The position numbers were made by a program, and so were the translations under genes. A stretch of DNA of 64,000 nt, taken from assembly GCA_032358255.1 (NCBI GenBank), contig JAULBX010002889.1, positions 62,001-126,000 of the forward strand, written 5' to 3'. Within the stretch, counting starts at the first letter, position 1, and each line of letters starts with the position of its first letter. Shown in pieces: positions 35,901 through 46,276 of this stretch. The notes beneath the pieces were generated by a model. That model was not told where the DNA came from and made no database searches. It saw only the letters and a program-made list of their open reading frames with translations. This DNA comes from Heterotrichella gracilis. Lineage: Eukaryota > Sar > Xanthophyceae > Tribonematales > Xanthonemataceae.

Positions 35901-37819
35901 GAGATCCTGCCACGTCAGCATGACCTGGCAAAGAGGTTACGCCTGGCGCACCCGCATGTTCGCCCCCTTGGTGGGGAGGGTCCGCATCTGGGCTCCCGAA
36001 TTGGCGGGGGTCCAGGTTTGGGGTGGGGGCTGGGCGGGCGTTGAGGGGGATTTCGGGGGTGGCTGGCGCCGCGATTGCTGGCGGGGAGTAGGTCAAATCC
36101 CCAGTGCTGGTGAACGGGGATTGGGGATAGGATTTTGGGCTGTCTGGGGAGAAGATTTCGTGGGAGTTGTGGGATCCCAACAGCGGCTGCATGCTGTTGG
36201 AGGTCGAGAGGGGGGTGGATCTGCGCATGGAGCTGGAAACCCTCTGTAGGGATTTGGTGATGGCGGTGTCGATGTCGCCCAGCAGGTCGCCTGTGCATGC
36301 ACATTCCATAACATTGCTCATTATCATTTCTAGTCTTTTGTGATCAATGTTGCAGATTGCAAATCGCGATCACAGATCATGGACCGCGGCAGGATCCATG
36401 ATCCTCCCTTCTCACCTGCGTGCACATCCTCCCCCCCATGCGTCTTGGCCAGGGGCGCAGGCAGTCCCCTGTCCTGCTGCTCCCTCTCCAGGTTCTCCTT
36501 GGCATACTGCTGCCTCCCCTTGGCCGCAAGCTTGAAGGTCATGTAGGTGAGGATGGCGCAGAGGAGGGTGGTGGTGACGCACACCGGGGCAAGCTGCGGG
36601 GAGGGGAAATAGTTATTTCTAAATTTAAATATGGACTGACAGAAGAAATGGAATTGGAACATATTTGTTTTTTGTCTAGTTTATGTTATTAACTTGCATG
36701 TCGTGTATGTTGCACAACTGGGTGGCGGAGACACACACCGGGAGGCAAGCGCTGCACGGGGGGAGACAATATTTAAACCATGTTTTCAATGTTACTTGAA
36801 TAAGAGCCTTCTTCCGTGATCGAGGATGGCGCACAGCGGGGACCATCACGCTTGTGAACCCCAAACCCCTAAACCCTAAGGATCTCACCTTGTTGAAATA
36901 CCCTCCCGCCACCGCCCCAACAATGGTCGCCGGCTCCATGACCAGTATGAGGTTCCAGTCTATGAGGGGGCCTGGCCTCAGGGGGTGCTTCTTAGGTAGG
37001 TTGACAACCAAGTTTGCCAGGGCACCCGCCACCACTGTGAGGTTGGAGAGGGCTACCGCTGGCTTGGTGCCAAACCCTACAGGAGGGTAATGACTTTTTA
37101 CTAACGAGTCGTTGATGACTTCACATTGGGTGGAGTGTTGTGGTGTTGAGCCTTGCAGGTGGAGGAGGTGCAGGGGGGGGGGTGTTATGGTGTTTCTTAG
37201 GCAGGTTGACCAGGTGGGTGCGCCACAATGGACAGCTGGTTTGGTGGCAAACCATGCAGAGGGTGATGACGCCAAGGGTTGGTTTCTTGGGCGCTGCATG
37301 TGCACCGCTGCCTGCCTAAGCTGCTAGAACGCATGCATGCATCTGACTATCACCAGCATGCATGCATATGGGGTGGGGGGTGTAGGGTTTCGCACCTAGC
37401 ACCACAATGTAAAGCGGCACCAGCACACCGCCACCACCAATGCCACCGCCAGCCGCCACGAACAGCGCCACCGCCATTATAGCAAACGCCGCCAGGTCCC
37501 GGCTGTCTAGAGGCCACAAGGGTTTGTGGTTGAATGCCGAAAATTGGCGGGAAAGCACCTGGCCTTGACCCAAACCAAGCCACGGCCACCTCTGCCCTCC
37601 GTCCACGTCAAGTGGTGAGTCGTGACCGTCATTGAGGGACCAGAAAGTAGCATTGTGTTGTGGTGACAACAGCTGGTGGCTGGAGGGAAGCGTGAGGTTG
37701 TTTCCCGTGGAGGCATCGGTATCAGGTCGGCTGTGTATCTCGGCGTTGAGGTCTGAAAAGTGCCAGAGCAGCAGGGAGAGTAGGATAAAAACGCTGGCAA
37801 AATAGCAGGGTATCCACAT
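32940..37819 (-). CDS. TauE/SafE-family membrane transporter, plant type
   Basis: Ten phase-closing exons on the minus strand: 37819-37396, 37076-36889, 36593-36416, 36290-35774, 35429-35362, 34978-34861, 34605-34449, 34111-33993, 33682-33593, 33075-32940 (664 aa). The family moves sulfite, sulfonates or other organic anions. Both halves show the typical Gly-rich helices: FVAAGGGIGGGGVLVPLYIV in the first, MCSVAGLCAGMFGIGGGIVK plus GPLMLEMGVLPEVSAATSAT in the second. An N-terminal hydrophobic segment (FASVFILLSLLLW) precedes a ~90-residue luminal-type linker with N-x-T/S sites. Exon 36290-35774 encodes a ~170-residue Ser/Pro-rich hydrophilic loop between the halves, longer than I expect for the family. 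An in-frame upstream ATG at 38002 would add 61 residues. Substrate not inferable. Confidence 0.92.
33285..33520 (-). pseudogene. two decayed echoes of the TauE last exon (acceptor side)
   Basis: 33290-33350 and 33465-33520 repeat 33022-33080 (plus-strand words 'gacagcgccagca', 'ggccatgctgaacacaat', 'aggctgcggcgcctgcag'). They lie upstream in transcription order and still carry CAG acceptors. The second has lost the correct phase. With the copies below 32940, the exon has at least five relatives. Confidence 0.8.
34260..34400 (-). pseudogene. decayed echoes of TauE exon 34605-34449
   Basis: The motif 'gagcacagcaggggataggt' (34343) and 'gaacacagcaggaggtaggt' (34265) copy 'gagcacatcagtgggtaggt' in the exon (34502). 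Both are in the downstream intron. Confidence 0.65.
35125..35170 (-). pseudogene. decayed echo of TauE exon 34978-34861 (acceptor side)
   Basis: 'attgccaaggtctgaagcaa' plus 'cactgctgcggggg' repeats 'ttggccaaatctgaagcaa' plus 'caacagctgcaaggggga' at 34955-34990. It lies upstream in transcription order. Confidence 0.65.
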
Positions 37820-38362
37820 CCTGCTCGCAACCAACGCCTCGGCCTTACATGGGTTTATGCGGCTTACCACGTTTTTCAAGGTGTGTTTCAAGGCATGAGT
37901 CAGCAGCAGATTTGGGCACGAGTCAGCAACAGCAGCCCTTTGCCTTTGGCGAAACACAAACCAAGAGACCTGAACGTCACAAGGAAAGGTCACCCATGTC
38001 ATGTATCACTCGTTTAAACGGAAGTTCGTTGTTCCGAGGAGGGGATGCCGTCAGGAACAGATCCCACCGTCCGCCGAATGCATAGGCGGCCAAGGCGGCG
38101 GCATCCCATCACGGAATTGTTGCATGGCATCAAGTTGAGAGGGCTGGTGTTGAAAGCCTTTCAGAAAGGGCGTGGCCTGTTGTTTTACCCGGTCTCCTAT
38201 CCATATCCCTGCACTGATATTTCGTTGCTAGCAGCACCTGCGTATATCCCACACGAACAATCTACTTCCTCGCCCACAGACCTTGGTGAACTTCTTGATA
38301 CAGTGGGTCCTGGGCTTTCCAAACCATACTTAGCATCCTGGGAGCTACCAAGAGCAGCAGCC
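37820..38362. promoter_or_regulatory. shared divergent upstream region of TauE/SafE and SmG
   Basis: The two start codons face away from each other with ~540 bp between them. Part of this is open in frame with the TauE gene up to 38002. No TATA box stands out. A bidirectional promoter is an inference from spacing only. Confidence 0.4.
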
Positions 38363-39491
38363 ATGCCTAAGGTCAACCCTCCCGAGCTGAAGGAGTTCAT
38401 GGACAAGAAGCTTAGCAGTGAGTTTCCCCGCGTTTCGTTCCCACCTCCAAACGTTTACCTGCTGCTCGTCTCCTTGCAATCATCCTCACGCAAAAAGCAT
38501 ACGAAAGCCTCAGCTTTGGCGTGGTTGGTCATCAGAGCAAGCTGAGCATTGCATCCCTGGGAGTGCCATATGCATGCATCTGTGCCTGTTGTCCGTCTCC
38601 TGGCACCCATCGTACACATAAGCCTGGTGAACAGCGGCCATCATGGCAACTGCAAGCTTGTGATGCGTGTTATCCTTGAAAAGTGCCATATGCATGCATC
38701 TGTCTCTGGCGCATCCACTGATGTCTCTCCGGCGGTTGCTGAGTGGCTGTCCTCACAGTGGCATGCTTGTATCAGGAGGTATGTATGTAGCTGGCAGTAA
38801 GCAGCGTCTGGTGAAGGAGGGAGGGCGTGGGCGTGTGGGCATTTTTTGGGTGGTTGCATCCTGGGCACTTTCACCGTCAAATGTACTGAACCCCACCGCG
38901 CCGTGCAGTTTCCCTGAACGCCAACCGGCAAGTGACTGGCGTGCTGCGTGGGTTCGACCAGTTCATGAACCTGGTGCTGGACAACACAGTGGACGAGAAG
39001 CTCAAGGTGGACATGGGCATGGTGGTACGTGCAACAAACCTAGTTTAGGGACATAGGCATGGTGGGGACGATGGGGACACGGGCACGGGGTGCATACAAA
39101 CCCTGTGTGATGCGATGGAGAATGCTGGTGGCGTCCTGGTGGTATGTTTTAAGCCCATGTGCACTGCACCCGCTTCATGAACCTGATGTTGGACTACACA
39201 GTGGATGAGGAGCGCAAGTTGAGCATGGTGGTACGTACAACCAAACCCTGTGCATAGTGGGGCGCATAGTCTTGGGGTTCCAGGGATAGCAGGCAGTACA
39301 TGATACCCTTGGTAGTCCAGTCCCTGTGCACTGTGTCGTGCAAGCCTGGCAAACACCCCACAGGTTCATGGTATCTGCTTGGGCTATCAGAATCCAGCAT
39401 GGCGTTGTGCTGTATTTAAACCGCTGCTTTGCTGGTGCAGGTGATCAGAGGAAACAGCATCGTAACGATAGAGGCTTTGGAGCGGATATAG
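38363..39491 (+). CDS. SNRPG: small nuclear ribonucleoprotein G (Sm-G)
   Basis: Exons 38363-38417, 38909-39024 and 39441-39491 close in phase (73 aa, the usual SmG size). The start MPKVNPPELKEFMDKKLS is characteristic of SmG. Sm1 is NANRQVTGVLRGFDQFMNLV with the Asp/Phe/Met/Asn RNA-contact loop, and Sm2 is VIRGNSIVTIEALERI. SmG is one of seven core proteins of the ring that binds the Sm site of spliceosomal U1, U2, U4 and U5 RNAs. Nuclear and cytoplasmic assembly. The presence of this gene fits the intron-dense genome. The intron after exon 2 carries an echo of that exon. Confidence 0.96.
38560..38705. repeat. paired direct repeat around 'catatgcatgcatctgt', 120 bp apart
   Basis: 'gtgccatatgcatgcatctg' occurs at 38564 and 38684 in the first SmG intron. 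The core is palindromic (ATGCAT). The same core appears elsewhere (28338, 37330, 40518, 45515, 60353). Confidence 0.6.
39163..39240 (+). pseudogene. echo of SmG exon 2 (donor side)
   Basis: 'cgcttcatgaacctgatgtt', then 'ggactacacagtggatgagg', repeats 38957-39030, ending in the same donor gtacgt. It is open and reads RFMNLMLDYTVDEERKLSMVV, against QFMNLVLDNTVDEKLKVDMGMVV. Three bases (one codon) and several substitutions differ. It has no acceptor of its own that I can see. Confidence 0.85.
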
Positions 39492-40540
39492 AGGGCTGCT
39501 GGGGTTATGGGCCATTATGATGGCAGAAACCATATGCTGGCCCTACTCTACCCTACACTTGTGCGCCCACCAGCCTGCCCAACAGCGTTGATCCTCCCTT
39601 ATTGCGCTTTCCAAATGACAGACACACACCCCTGGACGCTTTGCTTGCCCTACGCTTATTTTTATTGCACCCATATTGACCCGTTTGGCTACTGTTTTTG
39701 GCCTTCCCCAGTGCGTGGGTTGTCCCAGGCACCTTTGTAACAACCAACAGCAGTAATGACAATGGCACTGTGGAGTGTGGGACCTGTAGTGCTGCCATAC
39801 GTCGCCAACCTGCAGTTGCCCTTTCCTTGAGGCCAGCGGTCGGTGCGTCAAGTCAGTGAACCGATTCGCTGTGCATCAGTGAAGCAGACGGCACTCCAAT
39901 CTTACATGAGTGGCATGGTGGATGATGTGGATACGGCAGTGGCGATGCATACCCTCCCAAGGGTTGGACAAGCACCTCACGTGCGCATAGAGGTTAAGCA
40001 TGCCATGTGTAGCTACTAGTGCCGTCGTGACAAGGTGCCATGCCTTGATGGCTGGCCGATTCCCTCTCTAGGGAAATCGGAGTATCCTAGTCACTGGAAT
40101 AAACAGGGATAATGGCACCAGCAACCCAGGACGTTTGTGTGGAGGGATTGCTTAAGCAACTGCCAACTGGCGTGAAGGGTTTCCTCCCCGGGTCAGTGAC
40201 ATAACAACCACCCCTTTCGCACCATGCCACAGGACACTTCGTACAATACTAAAGCAAAGATACACTGCCACATCCACATTATCCTTACCCCGTATTGCAA
40301 TACGTCACCCATCCAAACAACACTGTTTCTTGGCAAATGCGCACGCATGCTCGTTAAGGAGGTGGTATTGACTGCTTGTCTGACATACCACTTTAGCCCA
40401 ACCTTGGATTCTTTCAAACTCCGCATATTTTATAATACCCCTGTACCCTCTTCCGCCAGTGGCTGCGTCCAGGGTATATGCACGCATCCCATGCGCTCGT
40501 ATGTGCATGCATGAGGTATATATGCATGCATAGCCGACGC
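39492..40540. other. intergenic, no gene recognised
   Basis: Holds the SmG 3' UTR (a TGTAA word at 39736) and short unrelated frames. An ATGCAT-rich run lies at 40500-40535. No exon recognised. Confidence 0.35.
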
Positions 40541-40719
40541 GCATGCACACGCCAAGCAACCGGCCGGTGACGCAATGGGATGGAATTGATAAATGCAGCT
40601 CAAGGAGGCCTCAACTGAAACCAGTGGGCTCGCAGGAAGGGAATCATGGAAGAGCCTGGCTGATAAATAACCCTACCAAAAACCCTACACACCAGCACTA
40701 TGACAGCAGACTCGCACTA

Positions 40720-43700
40720 ATGGCGCACAAGGGAGGCACCATGGCGGAGCTTATCACCCCAAACATAGGGGAGATCAGGAACCAGTTCCAGGCTGCTGTG
40801 AGGCGCAATGACCTGGCGGCAGCGAGGAGGGCCCACGTGAAGCTGCTGGAAGCTGGCGCAAAACCCTCGTAAGGGACTCTGAACCCTGCATGAAGCCCTG
40901 TAGTATCCTGACGAGTAATCCCTAGCGTACGCCCTATCCCATGGGCCTGCATGCATGTGCACAGCTTAATACACTACAATAACCTCCCATACCCTGGAGA
41001 AACCCTGCCGAAAGCCCGACCAACCCCAACCCCAAAACCCTAAACCCTAAGCCGCCTGTTGCATATCCCTTGCCACAACTGCTTCCCACTCCTCAGGACG
41101 CAGCACTGCAACACCCTGATCAGCCTGCATGCGCGCGCACGCGACTTTGCCGGGGCGTTTGAGGTCTCAGACCAGATGGATGCGCAGGGTGTGCCCAAGG
41201 ACACATACACCTATGGGGTGCTCATTAACGCATGCGCAAAGGTGGGGAACAACCCTAAACCCTAAACCCTTAGCCATAAGCCGACACCAGGGAGTGGAGC
41301 GGTAGTTCAATAAAGAAAAAAATGAGGGTTTTCTTATGCTTTCGGCGGAGCCTTTCATGTGCCGAAACAGTTAGATGCACAGGGTGTGCCCAAGGACGCA
41401 TACACCTATGGGGTGCTTATCAACGCGTGCGCAAGGGTGGGGAAGTCAAATTATTAACCCTAAAACCTGCACAGCATGGTGGCTCCTGTTCTATGCCATG
41501 TTTTTCAATGCATTGGTCCGATACATTGGCATCAGTCCCACTGCCCTGCTTTGGGGACAAGCATGTGCTTGTTCTCAAAACCTTTACAAATAGTGCCGGA
41601 TGCGGCGAGAAGAAGAAGTAGAAGAAGATGACGCAACGTGTTTTAAATCTTCTTCCTCGCAGGCCGCGCACCCCCCCTACGACTGCCTGCCAGAGCACGC
41701 CCAGCGCGCCCAGGGGGTGTACCAGGAAATGCTGGATAAAGGGGAGGAACCCACACGCATCGTGGTGCATGCGCTCATGGACTGCCAGGTGGGGTTGGCA
41801 TGGGGGTTGAAAAGTTGGGAGGGAATCTTCCATAGTGGGTGGAAATGATGAGGGAGTACCTCAAGGGGTTGCCACAGCCAAGTGCATCGATGCATGCAGC
41901 AGGACCCACCTACCAGTAAGCTTAGCTCAGGGTTCAGGGATACATCATATTACGCCACCCGCCCCCTTTCCCCCCTTCGCAGGTCAAAGCGGGGATGGTG
42001 GAAGGAGCCTTTGTCACTCTCGCCCACATGGTATCCCAGGGCATGGCCTCCAACAACTGGAGCTTTAGCATCCTCGCCAACACACCTTGATCCTGTGTAA
42101 ACCCACATAGGGCTCCAGGTTTTGGGTTCCAAGTGTAGCGTATATGGTCTACATGTTGCACAAAAATCCCCCCCAAGTGCAGGCTAAAGCGGGGATGGTG
42201 GAAGAAGCCTTCTCCACTCTCGCCCACATGGCGTCCCAGGGCATGGCTCCCAACAACTGGACTTTCAGCATCCTCATCAACGCCTGCAGCAGGGCCAAGC
42301 AGCCCTTCAGGGCGCAGGAGGTTGTTGATGTGCTGATGCCGCGAGCCAAGGTGGCCCCCGATGTGGTCACCTGGAACTCGCTGCTGGGTGCTTTTGCACG
42401 AGCGCGGCATGTTGACGGTGCGCGTAAAACCTAACCAAAAATCGTAAACCCTAGAGATTTTGCTTGGCAAACCCCTAAACCCTGCAGCTCCTCAGGGGGG
42501 CAGGAGATGGTACACCCTTTGAACAACCCTGCGGGCCGGGCATGGCCATTACGACAGTCACACACTACATTCATACCCTGCTCCCCCTGCTTCCCCTGCG
42601 CATGCCTATGCCCCCCTGATACCCCTGCATCATACCCCCCCCCCCCCCTCACTCCAGGCGCCTACCACACGTGGCAGCGCATGCAGCGCGCGGATGTCCT
42701 CCCCTCTGAGATCACCATCCGCCACCTGGCAGAGGCATTCTCAGCAAACCCCGAGATGGCAGCGGAGATAGCGCAAGAGGCAAAGGACATACGCCTGCTC
42801 AAGCTGCACCAGCAGGTAAGTTATAAACCCTAAACCCTATATCAAAGACCCTAAGCTCTTAAGTAGAAGGCGAAGGAATTTTGCTTGCTCAAGGTGCATC
42901 AGCAGGTAAACCCTAAGCTCTAAACGGTAACTCATGAAACTCTATACCGGACACAGCAGGATGACCTTAATGACCCAGTAGACCTTCAGCAGTGAGACAA
43001 ATACCTACTTTCCACTCCTCAGGCGCCCCTCGCCACCACCACCACAGCCGCAGACACCCCACACCCCTCCCGCGACAGGGCCCAGCAGTCCCGCACCCGC
43101 ATGGCCAGGTACCGCCAGGTGGACATGGACACATATGACCCCCGCGCAGAGAACGATGCGCCCACCGATCCCCTGTTCTTGGACCTGCATGGCATGAGCC
43201 AATCGGCTGCGCGTGTGGCGGTGCTGCGGGTGAGTGTGCGCTTACTAGATCAATTGCAGGGTTGTGGCGGGTTGTGCCTTGGTTGCACCAGTAAATGTTC
43301 AGGGTTGTGCTTTTGGAACGCCAGGTGGCAGTAGTGGGTACAGGGTTGAGGAGCACAGGGAGGTGTAAGTGACACGTCATCATGTATTAACGTGCGTTGA
43401 AGTGAAAAATACCTTTTTTATTTATTGTGTACAACGTATCATGTATATTGAAATTTCACTTTTCACCACATCCCTCCCCCTGTTTCTCTCAGCGCCTCAA
43501 CTACCTTGTGCTCACCAAGGCCAAGCAGAAGCCACCCACTTTTGCCGAGCTGGCCTGGGGACAGCCGCCATCCTCACTTGCCTCGCCAGGTAACATTCCA
43601 CCCCAAGAAGTGCTCCCATCCCCAGCTGCTTCGGCCACCCCAGGCACCCCCCCTGCCACCCCCCCACATGCTTCCGGTATCGCCAGCTGGCAGGAATATG

Positions 43701-44593
43701 GACCCCTGTTGAACCAGTCAGGTGGCGCCACATCAGCATCGGGCTCACAGGAGGAACCAGACCCTGCGCTAGGGTTTGGCGGCGCAGGGCGAGGGAGGGG
43801 AAATCCTGGGCTAGGGTTTGGTGGTGCCACGTCAGCATCAGCCCAAGGGGAGGGACGAGACCCTAGCCTAGGGTTTGGCGGCGCAGGGCGAGGGAGGGGA
43901 AACCCAGGCGAGCGGCGAGGGAGAGACAACCCTGGGCTAGGGTTTGGAGGCAAGGGGCGAGGGAGGGGAAACCCCGTGCTAGGGTTTGGCGGGGAGGGGC
44001 GAGGGGCGCGTGGGGGGCAGCAAGGGGGGGCGGGGCCATCGGACCATCAGGGGGGAATTGGAGCCTCCTCGGGAGGGAGCAAGCCTTCCCGCATGGACCA
44101 TGGGAGGAGGGCAATCCCTACTGGAGGGGCAGGCCCATCCCCAGCCGGTTCTTCCCATCCCCGGTCAGTGCCGGACCAATCCCCAGCCACAGCTCCCACA
44201 GCCAACGCAGCACCACCCCCGACCCCATCGGATTTTCCCAATCCCGATGCGGCGCCACACCCCGCTCCCGGGGATTTGGTTATCATCACGGGGTTGGGCC
44301 GCCACTCCCGGGGAGGGGTTCCTGTCCTCAAGCAGGCAGCTGTGGAGGTGCTGGAGGGTCAAGGGGTGGTATATCAGACCTCGCACGCAAACCTGGGGAG
44401 GCTGGTTGTCCCAAGGGGTGTGTTGGAGGAGTATGTTGAGGGGAGGATGCAGTCGGGGCTGGAAAACCAGCTGTACCACCGGGCGGGGCAGCGGTATGTG
44501 GTGGTGGTGGCGGGCATCGTGGGGACCCTGGCGGCCATGTATGTGCTTCCCAAGGTTATGGCGCACAACTACCCAGTGTGGGGTGGGGAATAG
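40720..44593 (+). CDS. PPR-Smr protein with a C-terminal membrane segment
   Basis: Exons 40720-40868, 41097-41241, 41663-41788, 42183-42417, 42658-42815, 43023-43229 and 43493-44593 close in phase (706 aa). Residues ~50-300 hold pentatricopeptide-type repeats (THCNTL-like HCNTLISLHARARDFAGAF, DTYTYGVLINACAK, NNWTFSILINACSRA, DVVTWNSLLGAFARA), which bind RNA in organelles. An Smr domain follows: LFLDLHGMSQSAARVAVL at ~323-340 and LVIITGLGRHSRGGVPVLK at ~600. Unusually, ~245 residues of Pro/Gly-rich repeats split it. The C-terminus has a hydrophobic helix (YVVVVAGIVGTLAAMYVLP). Relatives in plants act in plastids or mitochondria. No clear transit peptide is seen from 40720, though the frame is open upstream to 40543. 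Confidence 0.9.
41365..41450 (+). pseudogene. echo of PPR exon 41097-41241 (donor side)
   Basis: 'gcacagggtgtgcccaagga' followed by 'cgcatacacctatggggtgc' repeats 41181-41250 with few changes, including GTGGGG at the donor. Reads AQGVPKDAYTYGVLINACARV-like, in the downstream intron. Confidence 0.85.
41975..42080 (+). pseudogene. echo of PPR exon 42183-42417 (acceptor side)
   Basis: From 'cgcaggtcaaagcggggatg' it repeats 42176-42275 (VEEAFSTLAHMASQGMAPNN), becoming VEGAFVTLAHMVSQGMASNN, then decays. It retains a CAG acceptor and lies upstream. Confidence 0.85.
42865..42912 (+). pseudogene. echo of PPR exon 42658-42815 (donor side)
   Basis: 'gcttgctcaaggtgcatcag' with 'caggtaaacc' repeats 42795-42820 (LLKLHQQ plus donor), in the downstream intron. 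Confidence 0.75.
43770..44010 (+). repeat. in-exon minisatellite coding LGFGG repeats
   Basis: Five copies of 'ctagggtttgg(c/t/a)gg', four preceded by 'ggcgagggaggggaaa'-like blocks, give repeats such as GRGRGNPGLGFGG. The core word is close to the TTTAGGG-like words found in introns nearby. It forms much of the insertion splitting the Smr domain. Confidence 0.85.
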
Positions 44594-46270
44594 GGTGCGT
44601 GTTCCGGGTAGATAGGGACGTCCCTAGCATACGCTTATTTGATAAACAGGAAATATCCTTTTGGAATTGTGCAGGGTGCATACAATCTGATTTTTTTTCG
44701 ATTGTTTGCAGGGCGCATGCAAGTGCAGCAATAAGAACAACACATGTTTGCTACTCATTGACTTAGATAGCAAGGTAGCTCCAAAGTCCCAGCCATAGAG
44801 CCAGATTTGCAGTCAGTCTTGCACATGCGGCGCCAAGGCGCTGTCATGGCACTGTTTAATGTTTGCTATTGTGTGTGTTTTAGCCATTTTCATAGAGGCA
44901 GTAACCTTGCAAGAGCCTTGGCCTGAAGTCTATGTGCGCACGTGCCTCTTCATGAATGGCTGGTGAGGGGCATTGCGTGGGCTTGCCCGCTTGGGCAGAA
45001 CCCTAGTCTAGGGTATCACACGCGGTGGGGTACAGGGCGGTGCTGACAGGTGGACCACAGGTGGACCGACCAGGTCGGAATAGGCAGTTTGCAGGTTGCA
45101 GACCTGAAATGGAGGATGATTAATATTGTGATACACGGACCATGCGTGCCACGATACTGTCCTGGTGACCTTGCCGCATGGACCTTGGGAACAAAGAGAA
45201 AATGGCATGCATGCGAATTTCCTGGATATTTCCACCATTTTTCGTTAGTAACACTTTCACCAGTAATACTTTCACGGTTCACCCCGGGGTACGTACAGCT
45301 TAAGTGCAACTCCATGAAGGACTGCCATGTCTCAGGAGCACGATGCATGCATGGTAAAATATGTGCACCACGCTGTGTGATGAGCAATACGTGGAGTGGA
45401 ACTGAACTTGGAAACAAACCGTTTTCTGAGAAAATGCCTGCGAATTTCCTGGGTATTCCCCCCATTTTTCGTTACTTTCACGTTTCACCCCTTAACCATG
45501 CCAGCGCAGAATATATATGCATGCATGTGTCGCAGACCATTGGTCTGTAGAACGCAATCCACCTCACTTGGTATTTAGTTTCGCTGCGTTTGCGTGCAGG
45601 CAATTCAACTATCGAGTGTCACTGTTTTTGCCAACTCAATTTACTCCGCATTTCGCCCTTCTTGTTTGTGACAAACGGTTGTAGAAATTGTTGTAGGCAA
45701 TGTCGACTGAACGCACCTGACGTAGCTTAGGAAGACAGGCGTTGTGCTGGCTGTTAGATGTGGTGAGTAGTATTGGGCGGTTTATTTGGACAATCGTGGC
45801 ATGCGGGGGGCGTGCCATGCTGTCGTGGCCACCCTTGCACTTAGGACGTGTAGGTAACTCCAGCTACATTTCAGAGCAGACCTTCACACTGTCAAAAACA
45901 GCTTTTCGGTGAACATATCTTGACTTCATACCAGGCAAAGGTTTCTTCTTGCTACAGCCTCAACAACGCTGTACATTGGCATAGCAGCCACTAGACACAC
46001 TTACTGATAGCCAATACTTGTTGCTATTAGGCCGCAGGAATCTCACCCTTTTATCATCTGGCGGCAGGCTGTGCAATGGCGAAGCGTACTTAGCACGTTG
46101 GGAGCCATATTTCGTTGGTGTATCTAGCCTGGGGAGACCCTTGTAGGTGTTCATTCCCACGCGTGTCAATTTGGGCATACAACCATCCCAGGATAAGCAC
46201 TTGGGTGTACATCACAACCATGGGTTTCCTGGAGCCTGCGTGGTAGGCCCATGTTGTGCTTGCCTATCCT
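44594..46270. other. intergenic, with one internal duplication
   Basis: No exon recognised. 45205-45300 and 45430-45495 share 'gcgaatttcctgg(a/g)tatt', 'ccatttttcgtta' and 'ctttcacg(t/g)ttcacccc', a diverged ~65-95 bp direct repeat. A 72-codon minus frame at 46178-45960 has no recognised family. Confidence 0.4.
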
Positions 46271-46276
46271 GAGCAG

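Noticed and set aside
39163-39240. SmG echo as a genuine extra exon
   Set aside because: No acceptor in front of it, and the three real exons already give a complete SmG of normal length.
44047-44566. long minus-strand and alternate-frame readings across the PPR-Smr last exon
   Set aside because: Shadows of the Gly/Pro-rich coding repeat; the plus frame contains the recognisable Smr end.
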